From NCBI GenBank assembly GCA_965230205.1, contig OZ245996.1:2604001-2668000 (forward strand): a stretch of 64,000 bases of DNA. The letters run 5' to 3'. The notes beneath the pieces are model-generated. The model saw only the letters and a program-made list of their open reading frames with translations, did not search any database and was not told where the DNA came from. The stretch is from CANLBN01 sp965230205. GTDB taxonomy: Bacteria; Pseudomonadota; Gammaproteobacteria; Pseudomonadales; Cellvibrionaceae. A program made the translations under genes and the position numbers. This document shows positions 7,084 to 17,168 of this stretch, piece by piece. Every line of letters starts with the position of its first letter. Position 1 is the stretch's first letter.

Positions 7084-10000
7084 ATGCATTTGTTGGCATC
7101 TCAACCTGGTGGTTTTACTGATGATGAAGGGATTGTAGATTTAGGGCAGTCCCCAGCTGATATTGTGATTTTATCAGCAGCCGATGGGACATTGGCAGCA
7201 TTAGCCGATAGTGCTGAAGCCTTACCAGAGAATTTTCCTTCTCTGCGCCTGGCGAATTGGATGCATTTATTAAAACCTGCTGCATTCGATTTGTATCGCG
7301 ATAAAGTGATTGATCATGCGCAAGTCGTTGTATTGTCTTTATTAGGAGGGAAAAATTATTGGCAATATGGCTTTGAGCAATTACAGGAATGGGTACAAGC
7401 AGATAAGCAAAAACGTTGGTTAATTATTGTCCCTGGCGATGATACACCTGATGAAACGTTGTTTGCTGCATCTAATGTGGCTGTTGAATCTGCCATTCAT
7501 GTCTGGCGTTTTCTGCGAGAAGGTGGCGCTCTTAATAATCAGCAATTATTTCGCTTTCTTGCCACCGAGTACTTAGCAGAAAATTACCCCTGGCATGCTC
7601 CTCAAGTACTGCCTCGTTGTATGTTATACCTTCCTGATACTGAGTCACTTCAGGGTAGAGCGGTACCATCCTCTTTATCAAAAAACTATCAAGACAGTTT
7701 TGCAGATTGCCAACAGCGTTGGAAAAGGTATGGCCATGATGCTCCTGTATGTGCTGTATTATTTTATAGAAGCCACTTGCAGTCAGGTAATACTGCGATG
7801 TTTGATCAGTTACTGTTGCAAATTGAATCTCAAGGTTTGAATATTTTACCTATTGCTATCGCTTCGTTAAAAGATGAAGAATCTCTGGCCTTAGTTAATA
7901 CTTTTTTATTCGAGACTGAAAACCTAAAATCAGAAAACGCCGAAGAAAATAGTAAAAAAGTTGCTTTAGTTATTAATACGACAAGCTTTGCCAGTAATAC
8001 GGTTGGCAGTCCTGATTTATCTTCGGAGCCTACTAGTTTTCAATCGCTATTTGCTATTGATGTGCCTGTATTCCAATTAATTTTATCTAGCTCAACAGAA
8101 TTGGATTGGTCTACTTATAAACAGGGCTTACGTAGTCGTGATATTGCTATGCAAGTTGTATTGCCTGAAATGGATGGTCGTATCATCACGCGGGCAGTGA
8201 GCTTTAAAGCGGAAGAGTGGTTTTCTGAACGTTGTGAGATATCTGTTGTACGCTATGCGTTACATCAAGAGAGAGCACAATTTGTTGCCAATCTAGCTCT
8301 ACAATATAGCCAGTTATCCAGCAAAAAAAACAAGGATAAACGCATAGCCCTAGTATTGGCAAACTATCCAACAAAAGATGGGCGTATTGGTAATGGTGTG
8401 GGTTTAGATACGCCAGCGTCGACGATTAATATTCTTCAAGCGCTGCAAGATAACGGCTATTCTATTAACAATATCCCTACTGATGGAACAGCATTGATTG
8501 CTGAATTATTAGGGGCAGTGACAAATAACCCAAATACTATTCATCAATTACCGTGTTGGCAAAGTCTCTCTCTGGAAGACTATCAGGGTTACTTTTCACA
8601 ATTACCCGAGGCGAATCAGCACGCAATACTAAGCCAATGGGGTGATCCAGAATCAGACCCTAAATGTCGTAATGGACGATTGATGCTATCGGGCATTCGC
8701 TTAGGCGAAACGTTTGTTGGTATTCAGCCTGCCCGCGGCTTTAATATTGATTTAATTGCGAACTACCATGACCCGGATTTAGTCCCTCCCCATAGCTATC
8801 TTGCATTTTATTTTTGGCTTCGCCACTGTTATAAAATTGATGCGATTATTCATGTGGGCAAACATGGCAATTTGGAATGGTTGCCAGGAAAGGGTACGGC
8901 ATTATCGGATCAATGCTGGCCTGATATTGCTTTAGGCCCATTGCCACATTTTTATCCTTTTATTGTGAATGACCCAGGCGAAGGTGCGCAGGCAAAACGT
9001 CGAGCACAAGCTGTTATTATTGATCACCTTATGCCACCTATGACGCGTGCTGAAACCTACGGCGAATTGGCTGAGTTGGAAGGGTTAGTGGATGAATACT
9101 ATCAGGCAATGGGTTTGGATAGTCGCCGTGAAGAATGGTTAAAAGAAAAAATCTTAACGGTTGCTAAGCAGACGCATATTATTGATGAGTTACCTCAAAT
9201 AAGTAAAGTTGTAAATGGATCTACCAAAACGTCGAATGATGAGGAAATTTTAGCGGAGCTAGACGCGTATTTATGCGATATCAAAGAAGCGCAGATACGA
9301 CACGGCCTACATATTTTAGGTGAGCTGCCATCACCAGAAAAACTGACCGATACATTATTGGCATTGCTGCGTTTACCTCGCGGAGAGGGGGTGAATGAAC
9401 AGGGAATACTGCATAATTTGGTTAATGATTTAGATTTACACCATGTATCGGTAGACCGTAGTAATAACAAAAGCATCACAACACTGTTTGACCCTTTACA
9501 AACCGCAGTTGAAGTTTGGCAAGGCGAATGCCCTGAGCTGTTGGAAAAGGTTATCAATAATTCATCAAATTCGGTATGGCGCACTACGGCAGATACTCGT
9601 GAGCGTTTAGAATTATTGGCAGCAAAACTAGTGATGAAAATAATTTGCCATCCTGATGATACTCATCTTAATGTTAATGTAGAAAAAGTCTTACCGAAAA
9701 CATATCAACAACTACAGTATGTAAAAGCAACATTAATGGCAGCACTGAATAAAAGTGCGGCACAAGAAATCGATGCGTTGATGCGTGGTTTGCAGGGTTA
9801 TTTTATTGAGCCTGGTCCCAGTGGAGCGCCGACTAGAGGACGATTGGATACATTGCCTACGGGAAGAAATTTTTTCTCCGTTGATAATCGTTCTATCCCG
9901 TCACCGGCAGCCTGTGCTATTGGCGAAAAGTCAGCCCAGGCATTGATTGAGCGGCATTTGCAAGAACACGGTGATTATCCCAGGCAATTGGGTTTATCTG

Positions 10001-11151
10001 TTTGGGGAACTGCTACGATGCGTACCGGTGGCGATGATATTGCTCAAGCTTTTGCACTGATGGGGATTAAGCCGATACGCGCTGCGGGTTCACATCGAGT
10101 GATTGATTTCGAGATCATTCCAAGTATGTTATTAAAGCGCCCTAGAGTGGATGTTACTTTGCGAGTATCTGGTTTTTTTCGTGATGCCTTTCCGAATGTA
10201 ATGAAACTTTATGATGCAGCGGTATTGGCTTTGGCTGACTATGATGAGTCAGGGGGTGATAATGTTATTCAATCGAATATTCGTAGCCGCACAGCGGCGT
10301 TAATAGCCAGTGGTCTTTCGGAAAGAGAAGCAAGTCGCCAGGCAAGTTATCGTGTATTTGGTAGTAAACCAGGTGCTTATGGTGCAGGTTTGCAGGGCTT
10401 AATTGATGAACGTTGTTGGGAAACCCGTAGCGATTTAGCAGAAGCCTATTTAAATTGGGGAGGTTATGCTTACGGTAAGCATCTTGGTAATATTGATGTC
10501 GATATTGATGGGCAAAGCATTGATAATAAAAGTACTGATAGTAAAGCAGCGAGTGCAAACAGCCATGAAGACGGCATAGAAGCAAAGGCCGCTTTTCAAT
10601 ATCAATTGAGTCAGCTGGATGTTGTTGTGCAAAACCAAGATAACCGTGAACATGACTTACTGGATTCAGATGATTACTATCAATTTCAAGGCGGCATGGT
10701 CAATGCGGTAACAGAGTTCTCTGATATGGAGCCAGTGGTGTATCACAATGATCATTCTAATCCTGCTGCCCCTAAAATTCGGACCTTAAAAGAAGAATTG
10801 AATCGTGTGATTCGGTCTCGTGTATTAAACCCGAAATGGATTAGCGCGATGCAGAAGCATGGTTATAAAGGGGCATTTGAAATGGCTGCCAGTATCGATT
10901 ATTTATTTGCCTACGATGCAACAACGAACTTAATTGATGATTACCAGTATCAACAGGTCGCTGATACATTGGTTTTTGATGAAAAAAATAAAGCGTTTTT
11001 AGAACAGCATAATCCCAATGCTTTTGAAGAAATGGCTGAACGCTTACTTGAGGCGACTCAACGTGGCCTATGGTCTAATGATGATGGGTATGCAGAAAAG
11101 CTGCAAAATTTATTACTGGAAATAGATGCTGCTCAAGAGGGTTTGTCATGA
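7084..11151 (+). CDS. cobN: CobN, large subunit of the ATP-dependent cobaltochelatase
   Basis: This 1355-residue protein has the CobN/magnesium-chelatase H-subunit build, with motifs such as VHVGKHGNLEWLPGKG-like (IHVGKHGNLEWLPGKGTAL), the ARGFNIDLIANYHDPDLVPPHSYLAFY region, and RTGGDDIAQAFALMG. CobN binds hydrogenobyrinic acid diamide and, with CobS and CobT, inserts cobalt in the aerobic pathway. CobS and CobT are not in the window. A Ser/Asp/Lys/Asn-rich stretch (about residues 1138-1165) looks like a species-specific insertion. The stop overlaps the start of cobQ (ATGA). Confidence 0.95.
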   Translation: MHLLASQPGGFTDDEGIVDLGQSPADIVILSAADGTLAALADSAEALPENFPSLRLANWMHLLKPAAFDLYRDKVIDHAQVVVLSLLGGKNYWQYGFEQLQEWVQADKQKRWLIIVPGDDTPDETLFAASNVAVESAIHVWRFLREGGALNNQQLFRFLATEYLAENYPWHAPQVLPRCMLYLPDTESLQGRAVPSSLSKNYQDSFADCQQRWKRYGHDAPVCAVLFYRSHLQSGNTAMFDQLLLQIESQGLNILPIAIASLKDEESLALVNTFLFETENLKSENAEENSKKVALVINTTSFASNTVGSPDLSSEPTSFQSLFAIDVPVFQLILSSSTELDWSTYKQGLRSRDIAMQVVLPEMDGRIITRAVSFKAEEWFSERCEISVVRYALHQERAQFVANLALQYSQLSSKKNKDKRIALVLANYPTKDGRIGNGVGLDTPASTINILQALQDNGYSINNIPTDGTALIAELLGAVTNNPNTIHQLPCWQSLSLEDYQGYFSQLPEANQHAILSQWGDPESDPKCRNGRLMLSGIRLGETFVGIQPARGFNIDLIANYHDPDLVPPHSYLAFYFWLRHCYKIDAIIHVGKHGNLEWLPGKGTALSDQCWPDIALGPLPHFYPFIVNDPGEGAQAKRRAQAVIIDHLMPPMTRAETYGELAELEGLVDEYYQAMGLDSRREEWLKEKILTVAKQTHIIDELPQISKVVNGSTKTSNDEEILAELDAYLCDIKEAQIRHGLHILGELPSPEKLTDTLLALLRLPRGEGVNEQGILHNLVNDLDLHHVSVDRSNNKSITTLFDPLQTAVEVWQGECPELLEKVINNSSNSVWRTTADTRERLELLAAKLVMKIICHPDDTHLNVNVEKVLPKTYQQLQYVKATLMAALNKSAAQEIDALMRGLQGYFIEPGPSGAPTRGRLDTLPTGRNFFSVDNRSIPSPAACAIGEKSAQALIERHLQEHGDYPRQLGLSVWGTATMRTGGDDIAQAFALMGIKPIRAAGSHRVIDFEIIPSMLLKRPRVDVTLRVSGFFRDAFPNVMKLYDAAVLALADYDESGGDNVIQSNIRSRTAALIASGLSEREASRQASYRVFGSKPGAYGAGLQGLIDERCWETRSDLAEAYLNWGGYAYGKHLGNIDVDIDGQSIDNKSTDSKAASANSHEDGIEAKAAFQYQLSQLDVVVQNQDNREHDLLDSDDYYQFQGGMVNAVTEFSDMEPVVYHNDHSNPAAPKIRTLKEELNRVIRSRVLNPKWISAMQKHGYKGAFEMAASIDYLFAYDATTNLIDDYQYQQVADTLVFDEKNKAFLEQHNPNAFEEMAERLLEATQRGLWSNDDGYAEKLQNLLLEIDAAQEGLS

Positions 11152-12833
11152 CCTCACATCTACTGACAACGGCTTCGACAACAAAAACCAAACAGAAGCA
11201 ACGCCCATTTCAATCACCTCATACGTTGATGGTGCAAGGCACAACGTCCGATGCGGGTAAAAGTATTTTAGTCACCGCTTTATGCCGTATTTTGGCAAGA
11301 CACAAATTTTCTGTTGCCCCTTTTAAGCCTCAAAATATGGCGTTAAATAGTGCAGTAACTGCCGAGGGCGGTGAGATCGGTAGGGCCCAAGCGGTTCAAG
11401 CCGATGCCTGTTATTTGCCCGCGTCTATTGCTATGAACCCTGTCTTATTAAAACCTAACAGTGACCTGGGAGCTCAGGTTATTGTTAATGGTCAGACAAT
11501 CGGTAATATGCGAGCTCAGGAATACCATCAATACAAGCCTGAGTTGTTAAAAACGGTTATCTCAGCTCATGCAGATTTACAAAGTATTTATCAGACCGTC
11601 ATAGTAGAAGGTGCGGGTAGCCCAGCAGAAATTAATTTACGGGCTCATGATATTGCCAATATGGGATTTGCTGAAGCGATCGATTGTCCAGTTATTATTG
11701 TTGCTGATATTGATCGCGGCGGTGTATTTGCTCACTTATATGGCACCTATGCTTTGTTGAGTGAGACTGAAAAGCGGCGTGTTCAAGGTTTTGTGATTAA
11801 TCGTTTTCGAGGTGATGTTAAGTTGTTGGAGCCAGGCCTGTCATGGTTGGAAGAAAAAACGGGCGTGCCAACATTAGCGGTTATTCCCTATATTCCTAAC
11901 CTGCATATAGAGGCTGAGGATAGTTTGGCTCGTCAACAACATACTGAACAGCCATCTTTAAAACAAGCATCTGATGCAATATATTATCAGCGTTGTAAGA
12001 TTGTTGTGGTGATGTATCCTCGAGCCAGTAATCATACAGATTTTGATGTATTACGAATGCACCAGGATATTGACTGTCAGTTTGAAAAAGATAGCAGTCA
12101 ATTTACTGGAGCCGATATTATTATCTTACCTGGGAGTAAAAATATACGTGGTGATTTGCAATGGTTAAAAGATAATGGCTGGGAAGATATTATTAACCGT
12201 CACCTGCGTTTAGGTGGGAAAGTGATAGGCATTTGTGGTGGTTACCAAATGTTGGGAGCATGGGTGCATGACCCTGATCAAATTGAATCTACGGCAGGAT
12301 CTACCCAAGGTTTGGAGTTGCTTGATATGGAAACGACCCTTACACCTAGAAAGATGTTGAGAAATGTGAAAGGGACTTTTGTTAAAGAGATTTGTATTAA
12401 AAAGGACTGTATTAGAGATATTGGTATTAAAGGGGATTGTATTAAAGAGGATAGTATTGATAAAAATAAGAAAAAAATAACTGTCAAGGGGTATGAAATC
12501 CATGCCGGGCAGAGCTGCGGTGCTGCTTTAGATCAACCCTTATTGCAACTTCAATATGCTGACGATGCTGAGTCAGAAAATAATAAAAAGTTTACTGATG
12601 GTGCTGTTAGTAATGATGGTCACGTGATAGGTACTTATGTTCATGGCTTTTTTGATCAGACTGATGTTCTTGAATATTGCTTGCAATGGAGCAGGCCAGA
12701 TATAGCTATCACAAAAAGTCATATAGATTATGATTGTTATAAAGATGTTGAAATTAATCGTTTAGCTGACGAAGTAGAAAACGTATTTCCTTTAAATAAG
12801 ATTTTACACCTAATTAATATGGGGCAGGGTTAG
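11148..12833 (+). CDS. cobQ: Cobyric acid synthase CobQ/CbiP
   Basis: This 561-residue glutamine-dependent amidotransferase amidates the b, d, e and g side chains of adenosylcobyrinic acid diamide. The N-terminal P-loop-like domain has VQGTTSDAGKS and EGAGSPAEINLRAHDIANMG. The C-terminal class-I glutaminase domain has GICGGYQMLG (nucleophile Cys) and the late YEIHAGQS and GTYVHGFF with its His. Residues 416-440 are an unusual five-fold pentapeptide repeat encoded by a 15-bp tandem repeat. The start codon overlaps the cobN stop. Confidence 0.95.
   Translation: MTSHLLTTASTTKTKQKQRPFQSPHTLMVQGTTSDAGKSILVTALCRILARHKFSVAPFKPQNMALNSAVTAEGGEIGRAQAVQADACYLPASIAMNPVLLKPNSDLGAQVIVNGQTIGNMRAQEYHQYKPELLKTVISAHADLQSIYQTVIVEGAGSPAEINLRAHDIANMGFAEAIDCPVIIVADIDRGGVFAHLYGTYALLSETEKRRVQGFVINRFRGDVKLLEPGLSWLEEKTGVPTLAVIPYIPNLHIEAEDSLARQQHTEQPSLKQASDAIYYQRCKIVVVMYPRASNHTDFDVLRMHQDIDCQFEKDSSQFTGADIIILPGSKNIRGDLQWLKDNGWEDIINRHLRLGGKVIGICGGYQMLGAWVHDPDQIESTAGSTQGLELLDMETTLTPRKMLRNVKGTFVKEICIKKDCIRDIGIKGDCIKEDSIDKNKKKITVKGYEIHAGQSCGAALDQPLLQLQYADDAESENNKKFTDGAVSNDGHVIGTYVHGFFDQTDVLEYCLQWSRPDIAITKSHIDYDCYKDVEINRLADEVENVFPLNKILHLINMGQG
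12393..12467 (+). repeat. 15-bp tandem repeat x5 inside cobQ
   Basis: Five in-frame 15-bp units start at 12393 and encode CIKKD, CIRDI, GIKGD, CIKED and SIDKN; the 15 bp just upstream (FVKEI) may be a sixth, older copy. They lie in the glutaminase domain, between its Cys nucleophile and YEIHAGQS. The array looks like a recent minisatellite expansion in a surface loop. Confidence 0.8.
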
Positions 12834-12838
12834 ATAAT

Positions 12839-13939
12839 ATGTCAAACAACGACTTACCTATTCATGGCGGGGATATTGTCAGTGCCAGTGCCAAGTATGG
12901 TATTGGGCTTGATCAATGGATTGACCTTTCTACAGGCATTAACCCTGAGTCTTATCCTGTAGAATTAAATGATTCGAGTTTTAAGCAATTACCCTATGTC
13001 CGCCCAGAATTTATAACTGCATCCACTGAATATTATCGTTCATCAGAGTTTATTCCGGTCACAGGCACTCAAGCTGCGATACAACAACTACCTTTTTTAT
13101 TAAGCGACTTTCCTGTACTTATACCAGAGCTAGGGTATCAAGAGCATGTAAAATATTGGACTGAAAAAGAGGCGGATATTCACTATTACCCAGCCCTTGA
13201 TAAAGGGCAAACTATTGAGTTTATTGAAAATTCACTCAGTAAAAATGCACAACAACACTTGGTTATTATTAATCCTAATAACCCTACCGGAACCTTATTG
13301 GAAAAAGAACAGTTGTTGTCTTGGGCTAAGCAATTGGCTCCTCAAGCTTATTTAATTATTGATGAAGCGTTTATCGATGTGGCTCCAGATTACAGTGTTC
13401 TCGATTACAATTTACCTGCTAATATTATTGTCTTGCGTTCGTTTGGAAAGTTTTTTGGTTTAGGGGGGGTGCGTTTAGGCTATTGCTTTGCTAATACGTC
13501 GATACGAACTGAATTACAAAATAGCTTGGGCTTATGGCAAGTTAATGGGCCCGCTCAAGCCATTGCCATTAAGGCATTAAATGATAAAGAATGGCAGTTG
13601 CAAGCAAGGTTGAGTCTTAAATCAAATGCCGAATTAACGCAAAAAGTATTTGAACCTCTTATGAGAAAGCTAGACAGTAGTCTTTTAGAGGCTTTTGCTT
13701 TAGATCCTTGCATGGGGTTATTGTCCTCTTATTTGGTGTCCTGCCAAGATGCTATTACGCTTAGACAATATTTTGCGCAAGCCGGTATATTACTGCGAGT
13801 GATAGTGATCGATGATGAACGGGCATTGTTGCGCATAGGTTTGCTTGATAAGAATAATACTTTAGCCGTAAAACGGGTCATTAAGCGAGTGGAATCTGCA
13901 GTATTGGAGTTTTCTGGCCATAAGAAGATTGCATTATGA
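12839..13939 (+). CDS. cobC: Threonine-phosphate decarboxylase / CobC-CobD-like aminotransferase
   Basis: This 366-residue PLP-dependent class I/II aminotransferase-fold protein starts with HGGDI..A.KYG, the signature of the CobC/CobD branch. INPNNPTG (substrate-binding), DEAFIDV and SFGKFFGLGGVRLGY (PLP Lys in SFGK) follow. It makes the (R)-1-aminopropan-2-ol phosphate arm, or helps attach it, in B12 synthesis. It starts 5 bp after cobQ, in the same operon. The naming differs between Pseudomonas (CobC) and Salmonella (CobD). Confidence 0.9.
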   Translation: MSNNDLPIHGGDIVSASAKYGIGLDQWIDLSTGINPESYPVELNDSSFKQLPYVRPEFITASTEYYRSSEFIPVTGTQAAIQQLPFLLSDFPVLIPELGYQEHVKYWTEKEADIHYYPALDKGQTIEFIENSLSKNAQQHLVIINPNNPTGTLLEKEQLLSWAKQLAPQAYLIIDEAFIDVAPDYSVLDYNLPANIIVLRSFGKFFGLGGVRLGYCFANTSIRTELQNSLGLWQVNGPAQAIAIKALNDKEWQLQARLSLKSNAELTQKVFEPLMRKLDSSLLEAFALDPCMGLLSSYLVSCQDAITLRQYFAQAGILLRVIVIDDERALLRIGLLDKNNTLAVKRVIKRVESAVLEFSGHKKIAL

Positions 13940-13963
13940 AATTTTCTCCAATGAGAAATAGAA

Positions 13964-14614
13964 ATGTCTGACTTTAGTTATACTCAAAAAGAAAAAGAGT
14001 CTGTTTATAAAGCAATGGCAGAGCGTCGTGATATTCGCCATTTTACCAATGACGCTATCGACGAAAAAATATTTAAACGCATCTTATCGGCAGCCCATAT
14101 GGCACCTAGTGTTGGCCTGATGCAGCCATGGCGATTTATTCGAATTACGGATCAGGATATTCGGCAGGCAATATTTGCCATTGTCGACCAAGAGCGCTTG
14201 GCAACCGCTAATGCATTGAATGAACGCAAAGAAGAATTTTTAAAGTTAAAAGTAGAAGGTATTCTTCAGTGTGGGGAATTAGTTATTGCTGCCTTACCGG
14301 ATAAGCGTGAACAACATATTTTTGGTCGAAGAACCTTGCCAGAAATGGATCTTGCCTCTCTCTCGTGCGCTATTCAAAATATGTGGCTAGCGGCAAGAGT
14401 AGAAGGTATTGGTATGGGTTGGGTGTCAATGTTTGATCCTGTCGAATTGATGAGTCTACTGAATATGCCTGAGGGGAGTCAGCCTGTTGCCATTTTATGT
14501 ATCGGCCATGTGGAAGCCTTTTATGAAAAACCAATGTTAGTGATAGAGAAATGGGCCGAAGAAAAACCTTTAGAAGAATTTCTCTTTGAAAATAATTGGC
14601 AAAGTAAAGGGTGA
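13964..14614 (+). CDS. bluB: 5,6-dimethylbenzimidazole synthase BluB
   Basis: This 216-residue nitroreductase-fold flavoenzyme fragments FMN to give the lower ligand of B12. Features: RRDIRHFTNDAIDE near the N-terminus, APSVGLMQPWRFIRI (the SVGxxQPW motif is diagnostic for BluB), RTLPEMDLASLSCAIQNMWLAARVEGIGMGWVSMF. The length fits the family. It is the fifth gene of the cob operon, so the strain can make its own DMB and true cobalamin. Confidence 0.95.
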   Translation: MSDFSYTQKEKESVYKAMAERRDIRHFTNDAIDEKIFKRILSAAHMAPSVGLMQPWRFIRITDQDIRQAIFAIVDQERLATANALNERKEEFLKLKVEGILQCGELVIAALPDKREQHIFGRRTLPEMDLASLSCAIQNMWLAARVEGIGMGWVSMFDPVELMSLLNMPEGSQPVAILCIGHVEAFYEKPMLVIEKWAEEKPLEEFLFENNWQSKG

Positions 14615-14670
14615 AACATTATGGATAACTATTACAAGTGATTAAAAGCTATGGAAATTAATTCAAGCCT

Positions 14671-15186
14671 ATGACGAAGCATTTAATTCTAGGTGGCGCG
14701 CGTAGTGGTAAGAGTCGCTATGCTGAGCAGAGTGCAGAGTCCTGTGCTCATCAAAATCAACAACAATTGATTTATATTGCCACGGCAACTGCTGGTGATA
14801 CAGAGATGTCCTCTCGTATTAAACAACATCAAGTGCGCCGTGGGTCTCAATGGCAGTTGGTAGAAGAGCCTCTGGATTTGGCAGGTATTATCAATGCGTA
14901 CAAAGAGCCACATTATTGTCTTCTGGTTGATTGTTTAACCTTATGGTTGACGAATAGCTTATTGCAAGGTGACTGGGCATCGCGACGAAGTGATTATCTG
15001 CAAGCATTAGCGTTGTCGAATGCTACTATTTTTTTCGTCAGCAACGAAGTTGGGTCTGGTGTTGTTCCGATGGGGGAGCTGTCACGACAGTTTGTTGATG
15101 AAGCAGGTTCTCTTCATCAAGAGCTGGCAAAAATCTGTGACAAAGTAATATTCGTCACAGCTGGTTTGCCTATGGAGCTCAAATAA
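14671..15186 (+). CDS. cobU: Adenosylcobinamide kinase / guanylyltransferase CobU/CobP
   Basis: This 171-residue bifunctional enzyme activates adenosylcobinamide(-phosphate) with GTP. The P-loop GGARSGKSRYAE is at residues 8-19, RIKQHQVRRGSQW is the guanylylation region with the nucleophilic His, and LLVDCLTLWLTN and FVSNEVGSGVVPMGELSRQFVDEAG are family blocks. It is the last gene of the riboswitch-led operon; cobS and cobT are not nearby. Confidence 0.95.
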   Translation: MTKHLILGGARSGKSRYAEQSAESCAHQNQQQLIYIATATAGDTEMSSRIKQHQVRRGSQWQLVEEPLDLAGIINAYKEPHYCLLVDCLTLWLTNSLLQGDWASRRSDYLQALALSNATIFFVSNEVGSGVVPMGELSRQFVDEAGSLHQELAKICDKVIFVTAGLPMELK

Positions 15187-15197
15187 AATTTTAGTGT

Positions 15198-16472
15198 TTA
15201 TTCCCTGACTGTTAACCCTTGTGCTAATGATGCTCGATAAGCCATAAAAGATGGGATAGCCGCCAGTAATATGGCAACACCAACAATGACTAGTGCGTAG
15301 ATACCTGTTCTAGCAGTCAATAAGTTCGCTGATAAATACAGCCCATAATAGTCTGAGATGATAGGTTGAGCTAGCAATAAGCCGCACCAAAGGAATCCTA
15401 TACCTAATCCTATACCTATAATAGCGATTAGAATTACTTCTATTTCAATAAGACAAAAAATAAATCGAGCAGACGCGCCAGTTGATCGAAGGATAGCAAT
15501 TTCTCTTTGGCGTTGCTTTAAAGTAGATAACATCATTGTGGTCATTCCTAATAATGATGCAACGACAACTAGTGATGCAATCAGAGCCAGTACTTTTTCA
15601 ACGACGCCCATTGTTTGCCATAATTCACTTAAAGCAATGCCCGGTAGTATGGCGAGTAAAGGTTCGCCACGAAATTCATTGATTTGTCTTTGTAAACGAA
15701 ATGTTAAAATTTTGTTATTTAATCCAAGCAAGAATGCGGTAATTGTTTTTGGTGTAAGGTCTTCTAATAGTGCCGCTTCTGCATCAATCTTTAAACCAGC
15801 AATCGGTGCGCCATTTTTCCAGTCAATGTGTATGGCTTCCATTCCCGCCAGGCTAATATGAATAGTTTTATCAACTGGTGTACCTGTAGGCTTTAATATA
15901 CCAACAATAGTAAATGGCTTATCATCGTGTTGAGTAAAACTGACTTCGCTAATGCCATGGGATAATATTATTTTTTGATTCAGGTTATATCCTAGTTTTT
16001 TTGCAACATCATAGCCTAGTACTACATCATAGACCGATTCAAATTCAGTGCCTTGTTGTAGCTCTAAAGCTTGTTTGTTCCCATAACGATAATACTCAAA
16101 ATAATCACTACTTGTTCCCAGAACACGATAACCTTTATGAGAATCTCCAAGAGAAATTGGAATGGCCCAGCGTACCCCTTTTTGTTGGGTGATAGCTTGA
16201 TAGCTTTTCCACTCTATATTATTGGTTGCATTACCAATACGAAATACAGAATAAAGTAATAAGTTAATTCTACCTGAGCGTGCTCCAACAATTAAATCAG
16301 TGCTTGACAGAGTACTCGTAAAACTTTTTTTAGCCTCGTGCCTTATATGTTCTACCGCAAGAACGATAGCGACACTAATCGCTATGGACAATACTGTCAG
16401 CAATACCGATGTTCTGCGATTAAGTAGGCTGGCGAAAGCAATTTTAAACAACATGATTTTGCTCGATTTCAT
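15198..16472 (-). CDS. ABC transporter permease, FtsX/MacB type (Zrg-like)
   Basis: This 424-residue permease has an N-terminal membrane segment, a large periplasmic MacB-like domain, and three C-terminal TM segments around LGMTTMMLSTLKQRQREIAILRSTGASARFIF, the FtsX signature. It overlaps the ATPase gene by 29 bp, so the two are co-translated. Together with DUF3299 and ZrgA next door it matches the Zrg zinc-uptake locus described in Vibrio. The zinc role is inferred from context. Confidence 0.85.
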   Translation of the reverse strand: MKSSKIMLFKIAFASLLNRRTSVLLTVLSIAISVAIVLAVEHIRHEAKKSFTSTLSSTDLIVGARSGRINLLLYSVFRIGNATNNIEWKSYQAITQQKGVRWAIPISLGDSHKGYRVLGTSSDYFEYYRYGNKQALELQQGTEFESVYDVVLGYDVAKKLGYNLNQKIILSHGISEVSFTQHDDKPFTIVGILKPTGTPVDKTIHISLAGMEAIHIDWKNGAPIAGLKIDAEAALLEDLTPKTITAFLLGLNNKILTFRLQRQINEFRGEPLLAILPGIALSELWQTMGVVEKVLALIASLVVVASLLGMTTMMLSTLKQRQREIAILRSTGASARFIFCLIEIEVILIAIIGIGLGIGFLWCGLLLAQPIISDYYGLYLSANLLTARTGIYALVIVGVAILLAAIPSFMAYRASLAQGLTVRE

Positions 16473-17133
16473 TTAATTGTTGTAGATCAATAAGTTTATC
16501 AAAATGAGTAGAGAGTGTTTTGTCATGACTGACAAAGAGCACAGTACTGTTATTTAATTTGCATTGAGTAAGCAGTAAGTTAATAAAATTGTCACGGGTT
16601 TCTGTATCGAGTGCAGACGTAGGTTCATCGGCAATAATAAGTTTTGGTTGATGGTATAGTGCACGAGCTACAGCAACACGTTGTTGTTGTCCCACGCTGA
16701 GTTGATTAGCTTGTTGTAGTAGTAGGTTTTCATGCAAACCTAACTGCTCCATGAGTAGTAATAATCGATCCTTGCTGTACTCTTCTTGTGAAAAATGTTG
16801 GCTGAGCCGAATATTATCGGTAACAGAAAGGTAAGGAATTAAATTGAACTGCTGAAAGATAACGCCCATATGCGTTGCGCGAAATTTATCTCGTTGACGC
16901 TGGCTAAGCTGAGTTAATGTTTTTCCGCAAATGTCGATAGAGCCCTGTTGTGGTTGTAAAATACCTGCTACTATGTTTAGTAGTGTCGATTTTCCTGAGC
17001 CTGAGCGGCCATACAGAAATAGTCGTTCCCCCGGGTTTATATTCCATTTAGATATATTAATTGTAGGCTGTTGTTCTTTTGGCCATGTGTATTTGAGATT
17101 ATTAATGGAAATTGCGGGTGTAATAGTTGTCAT
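16444..17133 (-). CDS. ABC transporter ATP-binding protein (Zrg-like)
   Basis: This 229-residue ATPase has Walker A GRSGSGKST (about residues 40-48), Q-loop FQQFN, signature LSVGQQQRVAVAR, Walker B LIIADEPTSALD and the H-loop LFVSHD. It belongs to the LolD/MacB group. It starts 35 bp from the divergent DUF3299 gene, so one short control region serves both sides. Confidence 0.92.
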   Translation of the reverse strand: MTTITPAISINNLKYTWPKEQQPTINISKWNINPGERLFLYGRSGSGKSTLLNIVAGILQPQQGSIDICGKTLTQLSQRQRDKFRATHMGVIFQQFNLIPYLSVTDNIRLSQHFSQEEYSKDRLLLLMEQLGLHENLLLQQANQLSVGQQQRVAVARALYHQPKLIIADEPTSALDTETRDNFINLLLTQCKLNNSTVLFVSHDKTLSTHFDKLIDLQQLNEIEQNHVV

Positions 17134-17168
17134 ATAACTGTTGATGATTAAATGTGTAGAGATTTGAT

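Noticed and set aside
10265..10653. Reverse-strand ORFs inside cobN
   Set aside because: Shadows of the cobN reading frame, with no start signal.
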